A DNA stretch of 64,000 nt. It comes from Ptychodera flava. Its lineage: Eukaryota > Hemichordata > Enteropneusta > Ptychoderidae. A program made the position numbers and the translations under genes. The DNA lies in assembly GCF_041260155.1 (NCBI RefSeq), contig NC_091934.1, positions 43,850,398 through 43,914,397 of the forward strand, given 5' to 3'. Each line of letters begins with the position of its first letter. Position 1 is the first letter of the stretch. The notes below the pieces were generated by a model, which saw only the letters and a program-made list of their open reading frames with translations, did not search any database and was not told where the DNA came from. Positions 34,955 through 47,400 of this stretch are shown here, one piece after another.

Positions 34955-35650
34955 ATACTGTACATGCATGGTTAAAAAAGATGTTTAATTATAATGCTTT
35001 AAAATTTAATAAAAATTGAATACAATTTGTGAAAATTCATTAAGAACACAGAATGAACTTCAGTTTGAACTTGAGTTTCAGTGATGTCGAAATCAGACAA
35101 CAAGTGGTTTTAGTTTGAAGGGGCATTAGGGTTACTCAAGTGGACCCATACAGTTATCTTTAATATGACCTATTTTTGCTCGAACATGAGTCACTATAGC
35201 CATTGATCTGCCATTCCACCAGTCTGAAGGTCAACAGAATACTGGACATTGCAGGCAGGATTTAAAACAAACACTAAGCATACTACAAGCTCTGGATCAC
35301 TTGCATGGATTTACACAGGTATTCATGGTCCAAGAGACTACATTAATCAAGTATTTGCTCAAAACCAAATTGCAAATTTTTTTGCGGAATCATATGTACA
35401 TGGGTTGCAGACATTATGAGCGGTTTCTTTGCAAAAATTCCTTGGGCGAAAATAAGTTCATTCATAAATGTAAAACTCATACATTCGTAATCGTAACTGT
35501 AACCAGCATATATATGCTTGCCGCTGCATGTAGGCCTATCTTGAACTAAAGCCTTTGCATATATACCCACTTGCTGGAAAATTATTGTTTAAAGAAGAAT
35601 TGATGGATAATTATCAGCTATAAATTTTGCTAAAGTATTAAACTTTCTAC
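34955..35650. repeat. duplicated noncoding block, copy 2
   Basis: The partner of 32590-33250, about 2.35 kb downstream in direct orientation. It is colinear through 'aagaacacagaatgaa', 'aaggggcattagggt' and 'attattgtttaaagaa', with small indels. Confidence 0.85.
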
Positions 35651-36159
35651 AAACACAACCTTTCAATCTATTGACTGCATCTTATATGGAGTCAACATAT
35701 CATTGGCTCTACGTCTTGAACTTCTTATGACCATGATTGGACTAGGTGTCGAGTTATCCCCATGGTCAAATTATTGTCAGTGTGGATGATGGTCAGCAGA
35801 CATCGCAAATGATGGTGAAAACATGGTGACCATGAAATGGCATGTTATCACATTCTCTCACCAAATCAATGGAAATGAGGATCAAAGTTTGGTACTAGAG
35901 AAACAAATAACTTCACAATACCAATATTTGCAATTAAAAACGGCCGCTTATCCCTATGTTAACTCTATGGGGAAAGCAAAATTTTCAATTTTTCAAACTT
36001 GTTAGTACTTGAACAACTTTTAAATGATCCTAAACGAGCGGTAGATTGATCAGAACCTACAGAATTTTCAAAATTTAAGAGTCCCTGGGGTGCTTTCTAC
36101 TTTTATTAAACTTACACGTACAAAGTGTGCCCTTTTGAAGCAAACTTTGTCTGTGACTC

Positions 36160-36279
36160 AGCATAATGTAGCCTAGATTCTATTTGTCCGCTTGCCTCGA
36201 TCCGTACCTTCGACCCACTCTCAAGTGGGTCGGAGGTACGGAGGCAAGCGGACGAATAGAATCTAGGCTAGCATAATAT
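36160..36279. mobile_element. 100-bp foldback element with target-site duplication
   Basis: Arms 36170-36269 pair almost perfectly: AGCCTAGATTCTATTTGTCC at the left with GGACGAATAGAATCTAGGCT at the right. The centre is CCCACTCTCAAGTGGG. Both sides are flanked by AGCATAAT (36160-36167 and 36270-36277), which looks like an 8-bp duplication as made by hAT-type transposases. The class is inferred. Confidence 0.85.
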
Positions 36280-36769
36280 AGCTCATAGCTCACCACCAGG
36301 CAGCCTTAGACCTTTACAAAACTAATCTTATCTTCAGATTCTGTGATTACTCACCCTCAAGTAAACAAGACCTTTCATGTACCACATTGAATGACAAACA
36401 ATAAAATGTTTTAGATAGCAAAAACCTGATAAGTATAGAATAAAAAATTGTGTTCATTCCCAACTCAAAACTGCTATCAATGGTTAATCACATTGACCAT
36501 AGAATACAAAGGACTGAATGAGTCAGCTCTGCAGTAATGTAAAGGTGAGTCTAATAATCATGTGATTTTCTCAGTGCAAGGTGGCGTCCTAACTGATATA
36601 CAGGTATCAAGGAGAATATTGGGATATAAAGTTGATGAATACTAATTCACAAATACAGTGACTGAAAAATGTCATAAGGGACTGATCATTGTCTTTGGCA
36701 TGGAGAGGGGTGGATTAAGGAGTTACCCTGTTTTTAGTTTGGCTATTGGGGTCAGTGTGTTTTTGAAAT

Positions 36770-36840
36770 GCTTAATCGGGGGGGGGGGGGGGGGGGTGTT
36801 CCGTGTGTTTTTGAAATGCTAGGGTTCCGTGTGTTTTTGA
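36770..36840 (+). repeat. G run with flanking 'gtgtgtttttgaaatgct' repeats
   Basis: Three copies of GTGTGTTTTTGAAATGCT or a variant surround a ~20-base G run. Confidence 0.8.
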
Positions 36841-37372
36841 ATTACGACACAGGCTCATAACTTGCCTAATGATACATCATACCAGCCACGAATTTCATCA
36901 GTCAGTTGCATTTTTTGACATGATCTTTGGGTTTCATAACTTTTATATCTCAGAGACATGTATCAGAGATATCTTGATGTTTGCAAATTAAAAGTCTGTT
37001 TTGCATAGTGCATCAATCATTATGAAATCTGCAGTTCATATGAAAAGCATGACAAATTTCTGATTCTTTTGTTTTCTCTATGAGAATAAAGTATAAGAAA
37101 GCAACATTCATTAATATTTCACAATATATTTTATACAATACGTGACATCTTTGCCACATGTGGGGCCATATGTGGGGCAGGATGCGCTAACTATTTTTGA
37201 AACACCTGACATCACTTCTTGGTCTTTTAATTGGCCAGAGGTGCATATATCTTTCTTTCATGAATTTGACTTTGTTTGTGTACCGTCTATTTACTGTCTG
37301 TTCTGGGCTGTTGTGTCTATGTTTACAACTATTGACAATGTCTTACGAATTCTGACCTAGTGTTACTGGACT

Positions 37373-37774
37373 ATGGATTGGTATGATTGCGATTATTTTA
37401 GAAAGAGAAAAATGACAAGATATTTTTCGTTCTCATCGATGCAACTATTTTCCTTTATGTCACAAAGTTTTCAAGCAAAAGGTGTTTTTTATGCCAAAAA
37501 TGTGGTTAACAAAAGGCAGTTTTTGTCATTAGCTGCACTTTTATGGTTTCATCACTATAAGAAAAGGTCCTCTCAGACACTGACACTGTGCACATCAGAT
37601 TTGGCTACAACTTATAAAAATAGTGACAACATCACTGTTCGCTCCCATATAGTTATCAAAACAAGTCAACAATTGTATGAAACATGGACATACATATACA
37701 GACAGACTGACATACACAGACTGGCACAGAGTGATGACATTGACCCCAAGTGTGCCTTGGCCCATGGAGAGTGA
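37373..37774 (+). other. 133-codon ATG ORF, doubtful
   Basis: It starts at an acceptable Kozak ATG and is open for 133 codons. Its 3' third overlaps a 'cagacagactgacatacacagactgg' type repeat end and the peptide resembles no family I know. There is no poly(A) or splice support. It is probably chance. Confidence 0.12.
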
Positions 37775-38559
37775 TAAAGATATAACAAACAGCTGAATGT
37801 AATGATAAAATAGTTAAGTATAGGCCTATACAGGCACTGAGAGTGAATATGTTACAGCAATTTGATTAGTTTCTTTTCCTTTTCTACTTCTGTGATAATC
37901 TTTAAGACAATCAATCTCCAAGGCAGTATACAAGTATTGACAAATATTACAAGCACACAGTAAACTGTTCTTGATTTTTCATTTACAATATTTGACATAG
38001 ACTGAAATACATAACATGCAACCAATGTTTACACTTTGCCCATACACCAGATACATGGAGAAATTTCAACATACAATCATCAACTCAGAAACTCTACAGG
38101 GAACGGTAAACATTGTTTTCTTCCAGAACAGCTGGTGCATCCACATCTGGAACAACTTACAAACTTAACCAATTACACAAGGATGATGACACAAGAGATA
38201 AAGTTAATTAAACTGTGGTGAACTTGACTATTCCTTTCAAATCCTTACCTAACTTGACATCTTATACTAAAATACACTGCAAAATTACATCAGGGTGGAC
38301 CATTTGATAAGGGGTGGTGTCTGGAAGATCGATGAGGTACATTATCTTTTTTATCCGATCCATTGTACATTCTTTTTCCCCCTCTCCCACCTTTTCTTTT
38401 TGTCAAACCTTCTCTGGCTGAATTTTTTATTGGCATTTGTTTGGAATTTTTTCAAAATCTGCCAGGATTTTTTTACCGCATTTCAACACCAAATACAGTT
38501 TACCATATCAAATGCTTACTAAATCACCAAATTATATACTCTGAGTTCCAGTAGGTAAA

Positions 38560-39640
38560 AAATTACCAAAAAAAATCATTAAAATACAAAATGAAAGATA
38601 TCCCAGTAAAACTGACAGTTTCGCAAAGTTGCCCCAAAAATTCAAAATTCCGGAATTTCAACTTAATTTCAATATATCTTATTAACAAAAACCCTAAAAA
38701 CCGGTTTGCTAAATATCAAAGCAATCAGACTGGTAAATTTTGAGAAACAAATTTTTTGACCAAATGAGAAAAATTGCCCCCCAAAATACAAAATTGCAGA
38801 TTTCATCCTAATTTTGAATATATCTAATTTTAACATAAACCCTAGGAACCTGTACACTAGATATCAAAGCTACCAGATCAGATGTTTTAGGAGAAAAATT
38901 TTTTGACCAAAAAAGGCAAAAATTGCCCCCAAAATAAAAAAAAAATTGCCAGTTTCAACATACCTTCAATACATTATATTGAGATTAATCTTAGATACCT
39001 GTATACCAAATATCAAAGCTATCAAATCCGTAGTTTTTGGATAAAAATTTTTTTTATCAAAAATTGGGAAAATTGCATCAAAATTACAAATATGACAATA
39101 TCAATACAATTTGTACAAGCATGACTGAGGTCATCCTGAGGAACATGAATATTAAGTTTAATAGCAATCAGACGAGTGATTTCAGAGAACAAGATTTTTT
39201 GACTAAAAACGGAAAAAATACCCTAAAAATACAAACATGCAAATTTCATCCCAATTTTTGCACACATAATTTAGAATACCTAAAGAAATCTGCATACCAA
39301 GTTTCAACCAAATCTGACCAATGCTTACTGAGTTTTAGCCATTTGCAGGATTTTTCCTTTTTTCCCCCTCATTTGCATATTTTTGGCACTGACATGTTCA
39401 TTTGAACAAATTCACATCTCCTGCCCTAGGTGCACCTGTACACCAAATACTAAGACAGTAGGTGCTACGGTTTAGGAGTTTTTGATGTGGACGGACATAC
39501 ATACATACATACATACATACATACATACATACGTACATACATACATACATACAGACGACATTTTTCCACCTTATACGAATACCTCCCATTTGCATATATA
39601 CATATGCATATATATGGGAGCTAAAAATGGTTCTCTACAG
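38560..39640 (+). repeat. interspersed tandem-unit element with (CATA)n end
   Basis: About six ~115-bp units carry 'ttttttgaccaaaa', 'caaaattgcag' and 'ataccaaatatcaaagc'. These are followed by 'gatgtggacggacatacat', a (CATA)n array at 39496-39552 and a terminal 'tatatatgggagctaaaaa'. Same family as 15480 and 58940. Confidence 0.75.
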
Positions 39641-39762
39641 CTTCTCATGAGATGTAATTGGATGATTGGCAATAGTCTAATTACCGACTGAAGGTTTGGA
39701 TCAGACATGTAAACAATTTCACAAAAACACAGAATGATTGAATGTTAAAATATTTACCAAAG

Positions 39763-40020
<258 letters not shown>

Positions 40021-41480
40021 CATTTGCATTTCATCTTTTGTTTTACCTTTGTGGAGGGTTCACCCTGTTTTAAAAAGTTGGAATGGGGGGTCAGCCACTT
40101 TTTGACATCTGCAAAAATAATCCAGCCCATCCCCGGTCGAAGAAATTATTCCAATTATTCCTAATGAACGTGATGTGCAGAGGTCAATTAAAAACCAAAA
40201 ACTGAAGGTCTGAAACAAAAAAAACTACAGAATTAAAGTTACATGTGATTTTAAACAATGTACGACTAAAATAAATACATAGCCATTAAGTCCACTCTGG
40301 GTAAATCTTATATTACACAGGTGATAAAGATCAAACTCCATTTCAAAGCCACAATAGTCTCCTTTATTATATTGATGCCACTGGAATGTATATATTCTTC
40401 AACAATTTGTTGAATATTTCAGCTCATCTTTACAGTTTTTAGTATTGTGTGCATATAGAGATCATCTGTTAGAGTAACAAGCACAACAAAAATCGTGACT
40501 TAAAATTTTGAAGACTTTATTTTTGTTTTGTTTTGATTATAAACAGAAAGTACCAGGCCTGTAGTTTCAACACCTTATCATGCAGATTGGAAAGTTGTTG
40601 TGATGTTTTTCTGATACATATTCACTTGCACACTGGAAAAAGAAAGTGAAATGGATAGTGTATGAAATAAAAAGATACATACACTGATGTTCAAAATTAT
40701 ATTGATTCATAAAAATTGTATTATATTATCAAACCAACTTGCTTTTTTCAGCCATAAAACACTCCAAGCCACAGGTAAAATATGAGATTTTGACCAGTTC
40801 ACGACATATATGCACCAGCAATTGGGAGTGCATGTATGGAGTAAACTGGTGGAGTACCTGCTGATAGGATATTTATTGCTAGTATATTGTAACAGTATAT
40901 TTAAATTCTTACACAAAATATTTCTCTACCTTAGAGTGCCTGTGTATGTTCTGTGTTCCACCAGTGTGGTATCATGAACATAGCACTGTTCTTTTCACAT
41001 CTCAACCAATCAGATCACGGTATTTTTGCCATTAAGATACTTGTATGATATTTTGACAATTAATACAATGTGTAGAGTTTGAAACTTTAATACTAATTGC
41101 TACATTGAAAATTATTTGAAAATAATTCCACTTTAGAACAATTCGGTAAACATCTATTGCATATCTAATAAATAAAATATATTCTGCCTTTTGATAAAGC
41201 TTGTAGATTTTACCACTTTGGAATAATTTAGTCAACATCTATTGCATAATTCTGAGCTTGAAGGATTACTTGACTGTTTGATGATCTGGTGTTAGATACT
41301 TGATTTTGTTAATGAACTTCACTGCAAATAAGAACCCTTAATGACAATAAAGCAATAATAACAGCTGTATATTTTGATAATACTTTCATGACAAATTAAT
41401 CTAGAAAACATGTTCATCTTCTTCTCAGTATGTTTAATGTAATACAAAGTATTAACCTTACTGACACAGCATATTTAAGT
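40021..41480. other. no gene seen
   Basis: AT-rich DNA without splice-supported exons. A short G-tract fragment sits at about 40055-40140. Confidence 0.45.
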
Positions 41481-41683
41481 GGAGAGCCATTTGATGTCTG
41501 GGGGTGGTGGAAATGGGTATGACAGCAAATATTTTTCCAACTGTGACAGCGATTTTCTTACTATTGTCAGTCTACTTTAAGCACATGCCATCACAGGATT
41601 TTATTTTTTTTCTCATTCACTCGCCAACATTTTTTCCACAACATTCACCACATCCCCCTCCCCTCCAGATCAAATGATTCTCC
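41481..41683. mobile_element. ~200-bp hairpin MITE with GGAGANYCATTTGAT ends
   Basis: The left end GGAGAGCCATTTGAT (41481-41495) is matched by the inverted ATCAAATGATTCTCC (41669-41683), with G-rich and C-rich inner arms. Similar 'gggtggaccatttgat' ends occur at 14033, 19505 (inverse) and 38293, so this is a dispersed family. Confidence 0.65.
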
Positions 41684-42480
41684 CCTGATGTGAACAATGT
41701 ACACCTTTGTTGTTGCTGAGTAAATTCTAGTCTGGATATGATGTCGGACATATACTGTCTATTTTGAGGAGTTGAACACTGGTTATCTCTACATAACTTT
41801 TGGAAGTCAAACTAGAAACTGTACTCTACTCACGAACACAAAATTGTACAAACCAACATAAAAGATACAGTGGATGAAGTTTTAACCCTTTACCATAATG
41901 GTTTGGCCCAAATCCATTGTTATCAATGGAAAGTGTGGACCTGTTTACAGGAATGGGGTTGAGCAGGTTACGTATCTTGCTGAAGTAATCAGCTACATTA
42001 ATTGATGATTACAATTTCAATTTACATTGACTGCCATCTAATTGGCAAAGCCTAGAGTCACTATTCGTGATTATTACAAGATGACAGAATAAATAGAAAG
42101 TATACAAATAACAAAGTTACTATTAACATCTTCACTTGTAGAAAGCGTTTCTTCCTAAAATAGTTCAACAAAATATTCTGCTCTGTAGCAAATCATTTTA
42201 GGAATATCATAGAATACTAAGATCACACTGTACCACTACAGAAGGGCTGTAGTGTTTGTGACACACAGTTCAATTTTTCATCAAAGGCTCCCTTAGACAT
42301 GCAGATTTCTGACAGGATGAGTAGATCCAGTATTTCCAGATCAAGCAATGATCATTCTGTAGAGCAGTTGTGATGAGGATATGTAAAAACTATTCTTCAA
42401 AATATGAGCAATGTAAAAAGAGAGAGAAGACTCAAAGCAAAACCATTATATTTTCACAGGACATTGGTACAGAAACATAA
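41684..42480. other. no gene seen downstream of the KY-like gene
   Basis: AT-rich DNA between a MITE and the likely poly(A) site of the minus-strand gene. No exon was noticed. Confidence 0.45.
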
Positions 42481-42500
42481 AACAATCTACTTTCAGTTCT

Positions 42501-42506
42501 TTTATT
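42501..42506 (-). terminator. possible poly(A) signal of the KY-like gene
   Basis: TTTATT on the + strand reads AATAAA on the minus strand, about 480 nt after the TAA at 42988. It implies a short 3'UTR. Confidence 0.4.
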
Positions 42507-42987
42507 AACCTTGCTCTATAAAGATGTGATAAAAATAATTTGAAAGGATACAAGAGGGCAAAATAGAGAAATATACAAAACTAAATTCAAAATTTACAGA
42601 AAAAGGCATGATGACTATGAAAGATTTGTAAAAGAATTTTCTCCTTGTACACTTTGTTGGTGAAATTTACTACCAAAACCACATTTGACAACCATAAGGT
42701 GACAGGACTATTGATATCAGGCATTTTTCGTAACTTACAGGTAGATGTGGCTAGATGGTGGATTTAATACATTTGTCGAAAGATTTATAAAATATTTGTA
42801 TTCATAGAGTGCACCCTCAGTGGGCAAAACATTCTCAGCAAGGTATTAAAAGTACAACTTCCTGTTGATGCACTTTGTAAAAAGTTGATCTTAACAATTT
42901 TGGACTAACATTACGGACACAGCGTGTCTGACTCACACACCCCTGACAACCAAGTAGCTGTAGACCAGTGTGTAATAAGAAAATGGA

Positions 42988-44404
42988 TTATTCCTTGATG
43001 ACCAGATAGTTGTAAACTGGAATCTTGTCAGCCCTTTGATCATTCTGGTCACAGGCAAAGACCATTAAGTGGTAGTGACCTGGATTCTCCATAAAGAGTA
43101 AGAACGCAGTCTTACCATCTTCAGGTTGAGAGAACACAGTACTTGTTAGATCCTGTGTACCCTGCATGTAGTGATACATGAAGGTGTACCCTAATCTTAC
43201 CTCATGAGAATAGCCAATCTGAAGATTCAGATCATCATCTTTGGTTACTATCACTGGTTGGCTTTGGTTTAGATTACGTAATCCAAAGGCATCAAAGGCA
43301 GGACATGGACCCCAGGTGTTTTCAGATACATAGGGATAGGGTGTCACATTCAGTTTGGGCTCCCTGCAGACAACCAGGTAACTGCAGAACGGTATGGCTT
43401 GCTTTGTGTCGCCAGCTTGGAAAATTATGAAGAGATTGAATGCAAACCTTCCAGGGCACGGAGGTTGGAATCGGAATGAAACCACTCCATCTCCGACACC
43501 CTGAAGGTGGTATCTCTTGAACTGACCCACGGGGGCGCCGTATGCAGTCACTTCACAATGGACTTGAACTGAACCTGTGAAATTGAACTGAACATCTGCG
43601 GCATCTCCATCACAAAGAACAACAGCATTGAAGTGGGTGAGAGGGAATAAACCAAAATTTTCAACTCCAATTGGACCCCACCAATTCATGGTAGATGGGG
43701 GAAGTGGGTACCTATCAGACGATGGCCGATGGCTATGAATTTTATATCTACAAATCTCGGTTGATGTTTCTGGATTTAATTCACCATCCAAGAAATGTTT
43801 CTTAGAATAGAAAACAAGATAATAGATGCCTGGATCCGGCAGCCGGATGTAAAAACTGAGACTGTTCTCTGCAACCTGTTGTTGGAAAACGTATGCTGTG
43901 AACCGTATTCCGTTCACGGTTTTGGCCACAGCAAGATGCTCATCAAAGATCTCACAGTTAACGACATAACCCTTTGTAAATGCCAGCTTTATCTCTAAGT
44001 CCCCGTTCTCTGCTTCGATGATGCATTTCTTGTGTGTTATGGGAACAAAACCGTAAGTGAAAAAATTGGGTTTTAGGAAGATGTCATTGACGAAATCTTC
44101 CATAGTAAAAGGATTCCGAAGTAGCTGCCATGGTGGGTCATTAGGGAAGTGAGTACGGATAATAACTTCCGGATCAGCCAGGAAATAGTGTTCATCATAC
44201 TGATACCGGAATGGATCAAAAGTGCTGGAACTACCAATATGTGAAACTCCCCAGTTACAATCCACAAAGTGCCAGTATTCATCAATGCAGACTGCATTCC
44301 AGGTGTGACGGTATCTTTCATCATTGGGGCTGATAGACTGACCCGGACTGTAACCAACCATTTTAGCACAGCCTGCGATCTCAACACACTTCAAGCCAGC
44401 ATAC
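42988..44404 (-). CDS. KY-like gene, terminal exon: end of transglutaminase domain and three C-terminal repeats
   Basis: The acceptor TGTTTACAG opens [20 protein letters not shown], then [20 protein letters not shown] with the conserved His and Asp of the triad. Three ~100-residue segments follow. Each begins near a (W)GP..FG or FFTYGFVP motif, contains 'P(D/C)PG.Y/F..' and ends with a YxL/YKI strand. The exon runs 472 codons to TAA. The large uninterrupted 3' exon is typical of this family's C-terminal region. Confidence 0.93.
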
Positions 44405-47400
44405 CTGTAAACAGATTAAAATATAGACAGAAACTAATATTTTAGAGTTTTCAAGAACTTTGTGATTCTATGGTTTGTTCTAAGTTTTATCTGTTGCAAT
44501 ACATCTCAGAAATTTCCTCAACCTTAGCCGCATGCAAGATCACACTTTGATATGAAAATGTTTCCTATGATCAATTTGATCTGAGAATCATAGTTTTGAA
44601 ACTCATCATTGTCACTGTTATCTACTTTTATATGTAACATGAAGAGAACTGAACTTTGAAACAGTTAACGAAAGGAACAGTACTTCATTATACTTTATAT
44701 TACAACCATGGAGATATCGAAATCAAATCATTTTTGCAGAGCTACAAAGAAATCTGCATGTGTTCCATAAAGATAACATCAACAATGTATTACCATTGCT
44801 CTGCTCTTTGTAATGCTGTACAAAAATACTTCTCATAAATATTGCATTGGTCTTCAGTATCTAAACAGCTCACCTACTCAACCGTGTTTAGGCACACAAT
44901 TACATGGCATTCTTCTTGTTCATTCACAGAAATACCCATACTCTTGTTCATTCACAGAAATACCCATACTCTTGTTCATTCACAGAAATACTACACTCTT
45001 GTTCCAACTTTCAATATTTTATCATATTCATATACATAATAAAATAAAATGTAAATTTACTGTCTAAATGCACCATACAACTTATTCTAAGTGTAATAAG
45101 GTCCAAATTATATCAAACAACAAATTAAAGATCCGTTACTTGTAACAAAATCATACCAGTATGCACATACCTGCACATTCTCATAAACAATGTGGACCAT
45201 GTAATCTTATGTTCATAGATGCCTTTCAGGACACCCAATGGTGTATCATCTACTGCATCATGTAAATCCATTTCTTGACAATTCTGAGCTGTGATCCATC
45301 GGAATATCAGGCGTATCTTCTCAAGTTGTGAGTTGGCTGGTTCTACTAGAGTATCAACCATTGATGAGAAAGTGGGTTCTGTGACAAGGCTTACTGTCTG
45401 TGCAACCTACAACAAGCCAATACAAAATGATACACATATGATACAACCTCATTTTATAACATTTGGAGTGTGAAGCTGATAACATGAGCCATGATTCACC
45501 CATGGACAACTTTTTTTACTGTAATAGTCCTAAAAAGGATAAGTACATAAACAAATCATCTCAACACAAATTACATTTTGTTTTATCAGTCATGATGAAC
45601 TTTCCTTGTTTGTGTTCAACACTGATAAAAAGAGACAACATAACAGTATTAGTCATCATAATTATGGACAACTTAACACTCTATGCTGATTAGTGAAGGC
45701 AATGCAACAATTAATCCTGATTGTTAGAGAGAAAACATAACATTTAGTACTGATTATTACAGACAATCTAACTGTCATTACTGATTATAATGAATTTTGA
45801 TCAGTAGAAATAAGTGGCATTTAATGTGACAGCTAACAGTGATGTAACGATGTAACAGCTACAATGATTGGTAGAGACAATGTAACAATTAACAGTGATT
45901 GGTGCAAACAATGTACATTTAATAGGATTTGGTACAGACGATGTAATAGTTACTATAGATTAGTACGGAAAATGATAGAAAAATCTCCCTCCGGAGGCTG
46001 ACCTTTGAACTGTACAATACAACTGTGTATCTGCCGGTATGTCTGTTAAACGCTCGAGGGTCAAGCTAACAATGAATACTCAAGGTAGCCTCGTTCCCAC
46101 GACATCCAGCACAGCCTCGAACCCGCCCCATTTAAATACAATAAAACAAGTATTATTGCACACTACAATATTTTACTTATTAACAGTTTGATCATGTGGA
46201 TAATATTTTTCCATTTTAAGAAATTTTTCTCAGCATACCCTGATAGCATGTGCATCCAATTCTCTGAAGATAGCCGGATCAGTGTAGAGTTCTTGCTTCT
46301 TTCTGACTGGGTATTCATCTAACAGTGGCATCATAACCAACGCCATAGATTGTACTGGAGTTGTCCACAGCTGTGTCTGTGTGGCTTGTGCCTCAGGTAT
46401 TACATTGAATTCATCATCACTGTCTTCGGAGTCAGACGGTTCCTGGATGGTAAAAATTGCATGAGACATTGCTTGTCAAAACCTGATAATCATTGCTGGA
46501 CTTATGGATAGATGTATAATAGATATGCTAACTACACTTAAAATTTGAACACAATATATGCAGGCCAAAAAATAAAGTTTTTTGTTTCTCTCTTACAAAA
46601 ATGATGCAGTTATAAGGTCTTTCTTTCCATTTTTATTATAGCTAAAAAACATCCAACTACCACACAATAATACAAAAACAGCAACATTTATATCCAAGCT
46701 GTAATTCTTGCATACAACAAAATTAATACAATACTATACAATTCAGAAATGATCAAATAGTAATATGTTTTGCATTGCCATTTTTAGATGCTATATTTGA
46801 TTCTTTTCAACAGGCTGTGATATTGCTAGTCCAGATCGCTGCACAAGGATAATAAAACTAAATTGTTTTGTCTCATGTGAAAGTTTATTTTCTTCTCCTT
46901 CCACAATTTGCTATTCACGATCTCCTAACAATAACCAGTAAACTTTCTGACTCGTATATTTTTATACATTATATTGGAATATATTAATTTTCCCTCCCCT
47001 TCATTGGCATACCTTAAAATTGCAAGATCTACATGTTTATTTCATCACTTACAATTCGTCTTCCTTCCAGTGCAGCGACTTGTTCAGCTAGCATTGCATT
47101 AAGTTTACTTTTTTCCTGTCTCAACTTGATTTGCAACTCAACCATGTTTTGTTGATGTTTCCTCATCATGCTTTCATACTCTTCCTGCGTGACGTCACCG
47201 CTATCAAACTTCTTTGAGATGGCTTTGGTCATGTCACTGTCATACTGCTCAATGTCTTCTTGTAACATTTGGAGTTGTTCTTCACTAAGTGTTTCCTTGT
47301 TTTTCTGGGAAGACATAACAAGAGAGTCTTATACATTCTACCTCTATGAGTAAATGCCAAACAATGGTGTGAAGATATTCTCAGATACACTTGTGACTTC

